From Botryococcus braunii (Eukaryota; Chlorophyta; Trebouxiophyceae): a DNA stretch of 64,000 nucleotides. Below the pieces are notes generated by a model, which ran no database searches, was not told the DNA's origin, and saw only the letters and a program-made list of their open reading frames with translations. Numbering within the stretch: the stretch's first letter is position 1; every line of letters starts with the position of its first letter. The translations under genes and the position numbers were made by a program. Location of the stretch: positions 107,934 to 171,933 of the forward strand of contig KV908534.1 in NCBI GenBank assembly GCA_002005505.1, given 5' to 3'. Shown here piece after piece: positions 40,528 through 52,323 of the stretch.

Positions 40528-43500
40528 CTAAGTCCGCCTCTTCTTAGGCGCAGTATTCGTAGTTGCTGAGGCATGCGCATTACTTCGCTTCTTAGTACCG
40601 TTGCCTGCAGCCGCGACACCTTGCGTGCGCTTCCTTGTTCCCACCTTCTCATTGAGAGCGCGACCAGCCCAGTACTCCTGGACAACCTCTTGGGCATGTT
40701 CTATTAATCCTGCTTCCAGTTCCCATGAGTTACGCTCAGGCCCGTAGCCTTTCCATTTTACCAAGTATTCTTTCTTCGGCGCATGGTGCGCAGCCTTCTT
40801 CTCTCGATGCATCAAAATACACTCCACCTCGTATTCCCAATCACCATCAATCCAATCTGGCGGAGGTGAGGGAGCCACATTGACACCCTTATGATATGGC
40901 TTCAACAGCGACACATGAAACACATTGTGAATGGTGTACTCATCAGGCAACTCCAGCCTATATGCAACAGCGCCAATCCTAGCCAAAATCTTGAATGGCC
41001 CAATGAAACGAGGCAAAAACTTCTTGGTGCCAGGATGCTTCCAACGAATATTCTTAGTGGACAAGAGTACTTCTTGCCCAACTTCATACTCAACATGTCT
41101 GCGCCCCTGGTTAGCATAAGTGCGCTGCCTATCTTGTGCCTCAATCAGGTTGCGCTTCGCTAACGCGAGATCATCATGCAACTTTATAGCAAATCTTTTA
41201 GCCGACGGAAAAGTGGTCCCAGAAATCACTGCAAACGGCTCAATAGGATCCTCCCCATACACCAACCGGAATGGAGTTGTGCGAACGGATTCTTGATAAG
41301 CATTGTTATAAGCGAATTGTGCGGCTGGCACATGCACATCCCAATCATGTTGTGTAGGACTAACATAATGCCGCAACATGTCTTCCACAATGCGATTCAC
41401 ACGCTCAGTTTGGCCATCAGTCTGTGGATGATAAGCCGTTGAAAAGACAGACCTCGTGCCCAAAATTTTAAACAACGCTTTAGTGAAGGCACTCGTGAAC
41501 ACCGTTCAGCGATCAGTCAACACCTCTTTAGGCATACCGTGCAGCTTAAACACACGATCCACAAACACATCAGCCAAGACCTTCAGCAGACAGCTGATCA
41601 GTTGCAAGGATGAAATGCGCATATTTAGACAGTCTGTCCACAACCACAAGGATAGCATCATTCCCGTTTACTGTTTTGGGTAAGTCAGTAATAAAATCCA
41701 TAGAGATGCTTTCCCACCTTCGTGAAGGAATTGGTAGAGGCTGCAGCAGACCAGCTGGCAGTGAGGTATCCACCTTGTTGCGCTGGCACGCATCGCAAAC
41801 GCGAAGAAAATCTTCAACACCTTCCCTCAGCTTCGGCCACCAAAAATACCGTTGTATTTTCTCCAACATTTTAGTCCGGCCCACATGGCCTGCCTGTGGC
41901 ACTTCATGGTTTTCTTTGAGAATGGCTTCTTTGAGCTCTTTATCTTTACCATCTGCCATTTCGGGAACGTACATTGCTTTTCCACGGAACCAGTAACCAT
42001 CTTTAGCGACCAACTTCGATCTTTGTCTTTTACGCCCATCCCTTAGAAGATGATCCTTCTCATACGCGGTCCGTACGCGGTGCAACCAGTCTTCCCCCTC
42101 GGGGCACCACATGGTGAACCCATCCGGGCACGCGTCGCCCGAGTCACTTGCTGCTCCAGGGACCACCCCACCTAATGGCGGGGCCGTACCGCCTCCAGTG
42201 GAACGCGCCCCCTTGCGCGTAAGTACAGCACACCTAATACGATGACCTATGCCGCGCCCTCCCATCGCGGCCCTATGCTGAACAGAGCCCCTAGGAGTGT
42301 GCACCAAAGAACTAACGACGAACGCTGGATTCCTACTCAAAGGGTCCGCAACATTAGTACGACCGGGCTCATACTTCCACTCTATAGAGTACATCTGGAG
42401 TATAGTGGCAAAGGAAGAGAGAGAGAGACGAGACACCCGTCAGGTTAGAGCATTCAGCGGAATCTGTTACAAGCCGGTCAGCACCGGGACTTCCTTCGAC
42501 GCCAAGACGCGTGCCACTTTCCAGAACCGTCATTTCAGGACCCGGCAGCTTCCTGCCCAAAATCCTACACATTTCAGGACCTGGCAGCTTCCTGCCGTTA
42601 CATGGAGCAACTCCGACCACCTGGCTTGCCGAGGGCTCAAAACCGATTGGGACGGCAAAAACGTGTTTGCTGCATGATCAGTGACCACTTTTAAGGGTTT
42701 CCCAAGGAGATAACATCGCCAATCAGTCAATGCCATACACACTGCAGCCAACTCTTGCTCGGTGACATGATAATTTCTCTCAGCATCAGAAAATTTCCGG
42801 CTCATATAGGCACATGGGCGTCCATTTTGCTCAAACACAGCACCAACACCATTCTTTGAGGCATCACACACGACCCGAAACTTAGGCGCATTCGGGGAGA
42901 GATCAGGGATTGCCAACACTGGGGCATTTGTGATGGCCCACTTCAACCCATCAAAGGCTTTTTGACATGCATCAGTCCACAGCCAAGAGACACCTTTTCG
43001 CAATAAGTGATTCAACGGGGCAGCAAGTTGACTATACCCTTGCACAAATTTCCGCGAAAAATTGCAGAGGCCCAAAAACTGTCGTACCTCAGTGGCCGTT
43101 GTCGGTACGACCCACTTCATCACTGCTGCGACTTTATCCGGATCAATCTTGATTCCATGCTTCCCCACAATAAAGCCAAGATAGCGTAGTTCAGGCTGAC
43201 AAAAAGAACACTTCTTTAGCTTCACAAACAATTTCTCTTCACGTAGGCGCTCGAACACTTTTTGCAAATGCTCTTTATGCTCTTCCTCGGTTTTAGAGAA
43301 GATCAAAACATCATCAAGGTACACTACCACAAAGCCTTCAGCCACAAAGTCATGGAATACGCGATTCATCATACGTTGAAAAGTAGCGGGGGCATTTGTC
43401 AAACCGAAGGGTAGAACTTTGAACTCATAATGGCCAAAAGGGACACGGAAAGCAGTTTTGGGAACATCTTCCTCTTGCAAGCGAATTTGGTGATAGCCAG

Positions 43501-46249
43501 AGAGTAAATCAAGACTTGTAAAGCACACAGCACCTTGCAGTTTATCAAGCAACTCATCAATCCGCGGGAGAGGATAACGATCAGGGACAGTAATTCGGGT
43601 TAACGCACGATAGTCGATAACCATACGCAACGTGTCATCCTTTTTCTTCACAAACAGAACAGGGCTGCTAAACGGACTGCAACTTGGTTGAATCAATCCC
43701 TGCTCAAGAAGTTCAGCAACCTGTCTCTGTGCTTCTTGCAACTCAGGCAAAGCTAAACGGTAACCAGGTCGGGATGGAGGAACATGTTCACTATAAAAGG
43801 GATAGTGTGGAACAGATGTCTGTCTGGAGGTAGGCCTTCTAATTTCTCAGAAAAGACATCACTGAACTCAGCACGAAGATGTTGACAAATGGGGTGATTC
43901 AATCCACTTTTATCAGAAGGGACATCGGCCTTGTTTGTAGGCCCAAAAGCAGGTTCGAACTCTTTAACATCATGATCATAATCGCTATGCCCTTCGTTAC
44001 GCGCTTCGTTGCCCTCTTGCCTATCAACATGTTCATGCCCTTGCTCATCCGAGCGTGTCTCGTTATCATGCCCTTCATTCTTGCTTACCATGCCCACAAA
44101 TACTGGACAGCCTTGCTTCATACAGCGCGCCAAATGCCTCGCAGAGATGACAGGGGACTTCTTTCTAGCGCTCTTAGCAGTAACAGAAATGGACTTAACA
44201 ATCACGCCTCGCCCTCTGTTCCAAAATGTACACGTATCTTCCGCTACATCAATCTTGGCCTTATAGCGCTTTAAGGAAATCCATGCCAAACAAGACATCA
44301 CAGTCACCAGCCAATTTTGGTAGCACATAGTAAGTATGCACACAAGGCAAAGACTTGAAAACTGTTCTCAACTTCACTTGATGCACCACTTTTGCAATGT
44401 CACCCGTGGCCACTTCCACTTCCAATTCATCCACTTGTTGCGGGGTTATGTTCACTTTCTTCAGAAATTCTGCCCAGATGAATGAGAGTTCTCCCCCGGT
44501 ATCAACTGTACAATCAGCGGTTGCCCCTGCAACCATACCGCGCAAGACCATTTGCGCTTCGGGGTGTTCTTTTCTCACCATTGATATACTGGGGCTCTTC
44601 TTGTCATACCACACTTCAAAAGACCATGGGGCCACAATTCTCTCTTCCCCATGCGCACTTTTCAAAGCTACACTTTCGTTGCGCCTCCCCTCCATAATTC
44701 TCTCTTTACTTTTTAAACGGGGAGCAACACTTACTGCCTTAGCAACTCGTTTGGGCAAAACAAAATAAGCGCCAATCTGACGGGCATTCTTCTTCAGGGC
44801 ATTATACTCGGAGAGCACTTCATGGGCTTTTTCGGGCTTAAGCACGAACGCATACACATGACCATCTTGCATGGTCACTTGCGGGGTATCTTCACAAACA
44901 AGAATTTCAATTCCACGTCCCCATTCCAAACAAACATGAGCAGCCACAAGTTTTGAGAAAGATAAGTCGTCATACCAGCCAAAGCGCCCATGCCCACGAG
45001 AGGATCCACGCCCACTCGGTGCATTGCCGCGACCAGAATTTGGGGGACCGGCGTGATGTGCTGGGGCTTGCGGTACCTGCGCAGATCCTTGCGAGAACCG
45101 GGGATTCATAGGGCACTCGGACTGCTTGTGGCCAGGGAGGCCACACCCATAACAAGTGAGCGGCATGGACTGGGATGGAAAAGACCCATGATGAAAACCG
45201 GGGACATGGCGATGATGCGAGCGATCACCGCGATCAAAACCGCGACCACGAGCACGAAACCCACGAGCCTTAAACACACCGCGCGGACGACCAAACCCAC
45301 GATCGAAACGACCAAATCCACGATAAGCATGGTGATTCGAAGGAAACATATCGGAACCGCGCGAACGAAACCCATCAGCGACAGTATCATCGAGCCCATG
45401 AGCGATCTGGTAGAGCTCCATATACGAATCGAAAGCACGACCAGTTTTGTGATTAATTCGACACTGAGAATGCAACGATGCACGCAACCCATTCAGAAAA
45501 TTCGTAACCTTCTCATTCTCTGTGATCTCCCCACCAGGCATGGAATTCAGGTCGGCAAGAGCGGAGTTAAACGCCAAGGCATACTCCTGAACAGACTTCG
45601 AACCTTGACGAACCCCCTGCCAGTGGCGGCGGGCCTCCGTCACCCCTACATTCTTGTCATAAAAATCAAACAGGAATTGCTGAAAATCTTCGAAAGTAGG
45701 GGAAGGATGGGTTACGACATACGAGGACCAGTGAACCTGAATGCTTGTAGAGAGAAATGAGACGCCAACGCGAAGCTTTTGCTGGTCATCGTTGATTCCC
45801 TGTGCCTCAACATAATTCTTAACAATAGCAACCCAGTGCCTAGTGTTATTTCCCGTGAACACCGGCGGCTTGCCTAACGCATTAGACGGAAGCTTGTGCG
45901 ACACCGCAGGATCACGAGCAACCTCCGTCATAAAAACCTTTCGCGCATAACTTGTAGCCCAGACAGGACGAAAAGCAGCAAGAGCACCTATCTTTAGAAA
46001 TTTAACAGTAGCGACATAAAACTGGGCAATCGAACTAATGATCAGATCTGTATGATCGCCGACATCGTAGTTATCGCGCGCCACCTCGACCTTACACTTC
46101 GCCATCAGTTCATCAAAATCCTTCCTACGAAACCTTGGGTAATCACTATCAAGCGTGAGATCAAGTGCATCAAGCTCGGCAACATCGCTGGCCGCCCCCA
46201 ACTTCTCACAATACGACGTAACCAATGTGGTGAAAGTAGCTGCCGACAT
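40528..46249 (-). pseudogene. Gyp-4 gag-pol (frameshifted, split by a solo LTR)
   Basis: Gag starts at 46249 (MSAATFTTLVTSYC). The gag domain is near 45900-45450, with a zinc knuckle CYGCGLPGHKQSEC (~45150). Protease CTVDTGGELSF (~44510) lies in the same frame as gag. Frame changes occur near 44270 and 43770. RT has VIDYRALTRIT (~43610) and YLDDVLIFSK (~43310), RNase H CDASKNGVGAVF (~42860). A solo LTR (42401-42602) splits the RNase H end. Integrase zinc finger CDACQRNKVD is near 41790, the core begins MDFITDLP, then a break near 41570 and a TGA near 41503 inside the catalytic region. TDGQTERVNR (~41420) and a chromodomain (YEVECILMHREKKA...WEL, ~40830-40720) follow. Unlike Gyp-2 and Gyp-3, gag and protease are fused without a stop. 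Confidence 0.9.
42401..42602 (-). repeat. Solo LTR of the Gyp-4 family inside Gyp-4
   Basis: 202 bp, nearly identical to the Gyp-4 5' LTR (two differences seen), with its own 5-bp duplication TGGAG at 42396-42400 and 42603-42607. It is therefore a separate insertion reduced to one LTR by recombination, not a rearranged end of Gyp-4. Confidence 0.94.
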
Positions 46250-46301
46250 TATACCCAACAGGTAGATTAGCAAAACCTTGCTTTACTCGCCGATACCACC
46301 T

Positions 46302-46503
46302 TATAGTGGCAAAGGAAGAGAGAGAGAGACGAGACACCAGTCAGGTTAGAGCATTCAGCGGAATCTGTTACAAGCCGGTCAGCACCGGGACTTCCTTCGA
46401 CGCCAAGACGCGTGCCACTTTCCAGAACCTTCATTTCAGGACCCGGCAGCTTCCTGCCCAAAATCCTACACATTTCAGGACCTGGCAGCTTCCTGCCGTT
46501 ACA
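46302..46503 (-). repeat. Gyp-4 5' LTR
   Basis: 202 bp. On the minus strand it is followed by AGG and the primer site TGGTATCGGCGA. It borders the target duplication CTACC at 46504-46508. Confidence 0.93.
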
Positions 46504-46517
46504 CTACCCCTCCCCAA

Positions 46518-46849
46518 TGTCATGTAAATGTGTGGGGGGACTCTGTTCTCCACCGCACACTGCTGTAAGCACAACTCAATTGTGAGTTGTAGCATTTCCT
46601 AGGGTACAATGCTCTAGTATGGTCCTTGGCATTGCTCTATGACTTGCCATGTGATCTAGATTCACGGTACAACCTCGCTCAGGTAGTCGCTCGGTTGCCC
46701 GACTATACGTCCGTGGCAGTACGGTGTACATCCGACCCTGGATGGGATTAAGGGCGAACCTGTGAATCAATCATGTAACACTCTTTCCGTGCACACCACG
46801 AACTGTCTCACTGTCTCATCCAAATCTCTTCCGCTCAGTTATTGCTACA
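46518..46849 (+). repeat. Gyp-5 5' LTR (start uncertain)
   Basis: The right end (TTATTGCTACA at 46849, one base before the primer site) is clear. The left end is a guess at TGTCATGTAAATG (46518). Another TGTAAC start at 46774 would leave only 76 bp. Confidence 0.4.
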
Positions 46850-46920
46850 GTGGTATCGGCGATAAGCACTAGTTCCTTATCGTTTGTTTGTGGTGCGTTT
46901 CTTTTCCTTTCGGCTTTGTG

Positions 46921-47998
46921 ATGTCTCGGCATGCCCGTTCGGGGTCTAGAGCCCGTGCACCTAGTCCAGGCCATGTCGACCCAGATCCCCCTGTAGATCC
47001 TTTTGATGAGGAGGAAGCTTCCTCTAAGATCTAAGATCTAAGATCTACTTAAGTAGATCTTACAGATGTAGATCCAGGTCGCATGATTAGGCATTTGGTT
47101 GCTATCGGAGCTCTCCCCGCGGAGGCTGTTGAGGCAGGATCTAGTGTTCCTTCGACGACTCCACACGATGCCGCAACTCAGAACCTTCTTGATGGCTTTG
47201 AACGAGTGATTCAGCGTGCCTTGGCACAACCTGTGGTTTTGACCCAGCCTCAGCCAACGGTCATGCCGGCACCGGCTCCTGTTCCCGCCAGTTCAGGAAA
47301 GACATCTCTCAAATTCCCTGACCCGCCTGTATTCGAGGGAGATGCTATGAAGTTAGATCCTTGGGTGATGCAGTGCGAGATGTATTTGAGGGCATATGCG
47401 GTAGATCTTGGTTCTGCTCGTGCAGTGGAGGTTGCATCGATGTTTCTACGTGGGAAGGCGCTGGATTGGTGGACTGGGCAGTATCATTTGATTGCCTCAG
47501 GAAGTCTATCTGCCTTTGGGTCTTGGAGTGATTTTGTGTCAACTTTGACAGTGGCTTTTAGACCTGTAGAGCTGCACAAGAGGCACCTGGATCAGCTTCT
47601 GAATGTGTCGCAGGGCAAACATGATATGAGAACTTACATTGCTACGTTTAACGCTCTTACCTCTTAGAGCAAAGGTCCCTAATGCATTTTCTGAGGATAC
47701 GCTGTGCCACCTGTTTTTGCAGGGCTGCAGGACTGATTTGCAAAAACCGATTTCTCTTCAGTATCCAAAGACGCTTGCAGACCACTTTAAACATGCAGTG
47801 ACCATATCAGACATCCCCAGTCATTCCAGAACGCCGCACCATACTCCAAAAGGCCAAACTGACTCGAAGAGCCCTGGTGCGACAAAACCAGTTGCGCAGA
47901 CCTGCACGCATTGTGGTAAGGTTGGGCACGGTGTTGACCGGTGCTACCAACTGCACCCTGAACTCAAGCGGGACCGTAACAAGTCAAAGACGACTTGA
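46921..47998 (+). pseudogene. Gyp-5 gag (stop and frameshift)
   Basis: Begins MSRHARSGSRARAPSP at 46921. A stretch of AGATCTA repeats with a perfect 20-bp palindrome (47041-47060) puts stops in the frame near 47032. The gag domain follows (FPDPPVFEGDAMKLDPWVMQ, KALDWWTGQY, about 47310-47480). The frame changes near 47660. The C-terminal part has the zinc knuckle CTHCGKVGHGVDRC (~47903-47944). Not functional as it stands. Confidence 0.85.
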
Positions 47999-48044
47999 GT
48001 TCTTCTTCTTTCTTGGTTTTCAGCAGTGTGAGCCCTGCTTTTAG

Positions 48045-51000
48045 ATGGTTTCCACCTGTTCTGCAGTCCAGTATGGGATCCCTGTATTGCATGACGTGGT
48101 GAATCTTCAGGACTTTTTCTCTAGCTGTTGCCATAGTTTCATGACCCATTACGTGGATGGGCATGGTGTATGTAGAAAGTTTCAGACATCACCCCCTGAC
48201 AGTGACCTGGCCAGTCCTGATGTTCAGTGTAAGAGTGATGAAGCTTTCTCGTTTCCTGCAAGTACGTCTCATGTTGTATTGTTTTGTCAGAGTAGTGACA
48301 GAGCGTCTGCTCTCAGCCCACTTATAACCCAATTACTGCCAGGTACCAGATTGACTGTGCTTTCTGGCCCGAGTGATTGTGGACAAGTGTTGGAAGGGGA
48401 TACTGGGCAGCAATCTCATCATGTCTTGCTTTCGGGCCCTGTTTTGACTGCTTTGGGCATTACTTCCACCGTTCAGAGCTCGCCCCACTGCTACTCATCA
48501 GGCTTGCCCTTGTTTCGTTGCTTTGTGCAGACTGGTTGTCTGAGAGTGAAGCAGAAACCCCTGCCAGCAACTTCTTTTGACTCTTTTGTGCACTTAAACA
48601 CTAGCCAGACTGTGAACGGTCCTGATCTTTCTTCTACTTGCATTGAATTTGAGGGAATTCTTGCTGGTAGACCTGTCAGGATTTTGTTAGACGTGGGGCC
48701 TCTGCAAACTTTATTGATAATGAACTTGTGCAGGAGCTTGCCCTTCCCACTGCTTCTTTAAGTTCACATGTTGCTATTCGTGTTGCTGATGGTAGGACTT
48801 CTATAGTAGAGAGTAGTGTGGCAACTGACCTGACTGTGGGGTCTCTGGATTTTGGAGTCACCTGTCTCCCCACAGAGTTGGCATACTATGACCTTGTTTT
48901 AGGGAAACCTTGGTTGACTGTATTTAATCCGGTTGTAAATTGGAAGCTAAATGCAGTTTCATTGATTCATTCTGATAGGACACATGTACTTGTGGGCTGC
49001 CAAAGGTCAGGTGTACCTGAGTATGTGATCTCCTCCATAGAAGTGGAAGAGTTGGTCCAGTTGGGTGATCCAATGTATCTGATTCAGCTTAATGCAGTGT
49101 CTGAACCCTCCTTAAACACAAACGCATATAACGTGCCAGAGTTGGAGCAGCTTCTGCAGGAATTTAAAGATGTCCTTTCAGGACTGCCTCAGGGCCTGCC
49201 TCCTTCTCGTGCTGAAGACCACCAAATTAGATTGGCGCCCGGCGCAGTCCCTCCAGCCTCCCGCATTTATCCACTGTCCGGAGCTCAGCTTGCTGAGCTT
49301 CGTGCACAGTTGCAGGAGCTCCTAGAGAGGGGCTTCATCCGCCCATCGACTTCCCCTTTCGGTGCACCTATCCTCTTTGTCCCAAAGAAGGATGGTGGTT
49401 GGCGTTTGTGTATTGACTATAGAGCCTTGAACAGGATTACAGTGAGGAATCAACACCCTTTACCTATGATTGATGAAATGTTTGAGCAACTGCATGGTAG
49501 TTCTTTCTTTTCTAAGCTGGACCTTGCTTGTGGTTATCATCAGATTAGGATGCATGAGGACAGTATTGAGAAAACGGCCTTTAAAACCAGATATGGCCAC
49601 TATGAGTTCACAATGATGCCTTTTGGACTTACTAATGCTCCAGCAACATTCCAATCTGTTATGAATACTATCTTGGCTCCCTTTCTGGATACGTTTGTGT
49701 TGGTTTACCTGGATGACATCCTGATTTACTCTAAATCTGTTGAAGAACACATGGAGCACTTACGTATTATCCTGTCAGTGCTTAGGGAACATAAATTCTT
49801 TTGTAAAAGATCTAAATGTGAGTTTGTTTCTAAGCAGGTGGAATACTTGGGACACTTGTTGACACTCCAAGGGATTATGGTGGATCCAAGGAAGGTTGCA
49901 GCCATCCGGGACTGGCCCACTCCCTTGAATGTGTCACAGTTGAGAGGTTTCTTAGGCTTAACTCAATACTATGACACATTTATGGATCATTTTGCAGATG
50001 TTGCATTTCCCCTTACTGAATTATTGAAGAAGGATGTGCCTTGGACTTGGGAGGGACCTCAAGCCCAAGCCTTCACTGCATTGAAGGATCTTGTGTCCTC
50101 TCCTCCATGTTTCTTAATGCCAGATTTAGACAAACCTTTTGTGATACATGTAGATGCCTCAGGCTTTGCTGTGGGTGCTGTTTTGCAGCAGGATCAAGGA
50201 CAGGGTGTGCAGCCTGTCGCTTTTGAGTCCAGGAAACTCCAGCCCCCTGAGAGGAAATTAGCCCCTTATGATAGAGAGTTACTTGCTCTTGTACATGCTT
50301 GGTTGAAATGGAAGCATTTGCTGCTGGGTGCTAAATTTACAGTTCACACTGACCAGCAGGCTTTAAAGTATTTGTTGACTGCTCCTGTTAGGACGAGTAG
50401 GCAGGAAAGATGGCTCACTGAGATTATGAGGTTTATGCCTGATATTAAGTATGTTGAGGGCACTGATAATGTGGTTGCAGATGCTTTGTCTAGGCGTTTT
50501 GACCTTGCAGTGATGCATGTCTCCTCTGTTTCTGTCTCTTCTCTCCTACAAGAGATTGCCTTGCTTTGTGTTTCTGATCCCACAGTTGCTAAACGTGTGG
50601 ATGAAGGTGTTTTGGTATTGAGAGACTCTGTACCTTATTCTGTGCAGTCAGGGAAGGTGTATGTACCTGATGCATTGAGAGAGAAGGTGCTGAGAGACTG
50701 CCATGCCACACCCTTTTCTGGACATCTTGGTATTAACAAGATGTATGAGCTGGTGTGCAGGGAGTTTTGGTGGCCACGTCTCAGCTCATCAGTCAGGGAC
50801 TTTTGCAGGTCTTGTGACACCAGCCAGCGCACTAAAGGGACTGGAGCCGTACCTTATGGTTTGCTTCAGCCACTACCCATCCCAGATGGACCTTGGCAGA
50901 GCGTTTCCCTTGATTTAGTGACTGATTTACCTGTCTGCTGTGGTTTTGATTCTATTGTGGTATTTGTTGATAGGTTCTCTAAGTTGTGTGTCTTAGCTGC

Positions 51001-51262
51001 ATGCATGAAAACCATCACTGCACCTCAACTTGCACAACTGTTTATTGACAGGGTCTTTGTTAGGTTTGGTATGCCTACATCCATTGTTAGTGATAGAGAT
51101 CCTAGATTTACTAGTCACTTCTGGACGGCCTTTGTCAAATTATTGGGTACTGAGATTGCTGTGTCTACTGCTTACCACCCTCAGACAGACGGGCAGACAG
51201 AGAGGATGAATCGGACCATGGAAGACATGTTAAAGGGGTTTGTGGGGCCGACACAGGATGAC
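48045..51262 (+). pseudogene. Gyp-5 protease-RT-RNase H-integrase (broken and truncated)
   Basis: The protease region (about 48640-48940) has DVGP where the catalytic D-S/T-G motif is expected, and a frame change near 48700-48760. From 48728 to 51262 the frame is open: RT CIDYRALNRIT (~49412), LACGYHQIRM (~49525) and YLDDILIYSK (~49709); RNase H HVDASGFAVGAVLQQ (~50145) and HTDQQALKYL (~50347); integrase zinc finger HLGINKMYEL...CDTSQRTK (~50725-50835; the second Cys of the CxxC pair reads as Thr-Ser), DLVTDLPV, SDRDPRFTSHF (~51092), TDGQTERMNR (~51187). It ends where the Gyp-6 LTR begins. The integrase zinc finger and protease active site are both damaged. Confidence 0.88.
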
Positions 51263-52075
51263 TGTAGTGAGGTGCCGCGTCAGCGCAACGCGTCTCACGT
51301 AGGATGTGCGCAGAGTTCATGTTTCTTCGTGCCCTTTGGGATACGAGTAGATCTCGTTGTCCTTGTGTGTAGGAAAATGACTGTAATATCCTAGTGGGTC
51401 TCCTCTCGTCATCCATATCGTTATGCTCGCGAGAGCATCTCGTAGAGGGACGACGTAGCCGGATCCGCGCATAGGTGGACTAGGAACTCGGGTGGCGATC
51501 ATTGTCTTTGGGTTTGCTGCTACGAGTGAGACATCTAGCATTCTCTACATTGTTCATTATGTATTGTTCTTTGGAGACTCGGACGACCTGCGTGAGGAGG
51601 GCTGCGAACTTGTAACGGATTGGAACTTCGATTTCTACCTTTGGTGTCACCCTTGCCTGAAACCCTTGCTTAGCTTGTTATAAATCTTAGTTACACGTCT
51701 CACTTCGTTAAATTGGTATCGGCGAGGCGGTTAGAGCCTCGAACCGAAGGGAGACGTAGGGAAGGTTGTAATTGCATTGTTCCATTGCAATATGATGGCG
51801 GTTAAACGGAAAGGAAGCAAGTACTCCGGTCTCCCTCTTAAAGAAAAAGAAGTTTTAGAAGGTTTGGAAAAGGAAGGTATTGAAGTCGATGATCTTTTGG
51901 AAGACGAGTCCGAAACGGAATTGCAATTGGCCCCATCGCCCAAACCGACCACACCCAAAACGAAACCCAAACCCACTCCTTTGAAGACACCCTTGAAGAA
52001 AAATATCCCTAATTCTACGGTTATTGAAGCGGATTGAGGCCTTGGAGGGAGAACGAGCATCCAAGCGGACGTCAT
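51263..52075 (+). mobile_element. Gyp-6: 5' fragment of a Ty3/gypsy element (LTR and gag start)
   Basis: LTR about 51263-51712 (starts TGTAGTGAGG, right after the last Gyp-5 integrase codon), primer site TGGTATCGGCGA at 51714-51725, then the first part of gag. Gyp-7 replaces the rest from 52076. The candidate target sequence ATGAC (51258-51262) cannot be matched because the other end is missing. Confidence 0.78.
51792..52037 (+). pseudogene. Gyp-6 gag N-terminus (81 aa, truncated)
   Basis: From the ATG at 51792 a short frame (MAVKRKGSKYSG...) has the acidic motif EKEGIEVDDLLEDE. It resembles the Gyp-2 gag N-terminus (REGFEVTDLLEEDV), so Gyp-6 and Gyp-2 are related. A run of T/P/K (KPTTPKTKPKPTP) follows, then a stop at 52037. 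The remaining gag and pol are absent. Confidence 0.7.
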
Positions 52076-52287
52076 TGTAACCGCGCTCGAGGGCTCGTTC
52101 CGAGCAGCGGCGGTACAATCGAAGGTCAGTGCGATCGTCATTTGATATCTCGTTACCGAGCGTTACTTCAGCGGGTTGGTCTTGACGGCTCAGCAACGTG
52201 CATATAAGAGACTTCAAGATCAGCGAATGTAATCATCGAATCTGCCTTTCCGTCTCCGTCTGACTCTTATTACATCCCAACACTACA
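52076..52287 (+). repeat. Gyp-7 5' LTR
   Basis: TG...CA termini, 212 bp, followed by TA and the primer site. Only one copy in the window. Confidence 0.75.
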
Positions 52288-52323
52288 TATGGTATCGGCC
52301 TAGGGGTGAGCGATTTCAAAAAA

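Larger units (their letters stand above)
39899..46503 (-). mobile_element. Gyp-4: decayed chromodomain Ty3/gypsy element
   Basis: 202-bp LTRs at 39899-40100 and 46302-46503, target duplication CTACC at 39894-39898 and 46504-46508, primer site TGGTATCGGCGA at 46298-46287. The LTR termini are TG...TA. About five differences between LTRs in 202 bp indicate an older insertion. The interior carries a solo LTR and several frame breaks. Gyp-2 later inserted two bases outside its left LTR. Confidence 0.95.
46518..51262 (+). mobile_element. Gyp-5: truncated, decayed Ty3/gypsy element
   Basis: A primer site TGGTATCGGCGA at 46851, gag remains, protease and a long RT-RNase H-integrase frame. It is cut inside the integrase after VGPTQDD at 51262 by Gyp-6. 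No 3' LTR lies in the window, so the LTR and target duplication cannot be confirmed. Base composition is more AT-rich than Gyp-3. Confidence 0.85.

Noticed and set aside
44261..44300. Programmed frameshift in Gyp-4 after the protease
   Set aside because: No convincing slippery heptamer. The break lies after the protease rather than at a gag-pol border, and Gyp-4 has several other frame breaks.
39900..46520. CRISPR array suggested by three evenly similar ~200-bp repeats
   Set aside because: They are LTRs with target-site duplications, far too long and too widely spaced, in a eukaryotic genome.
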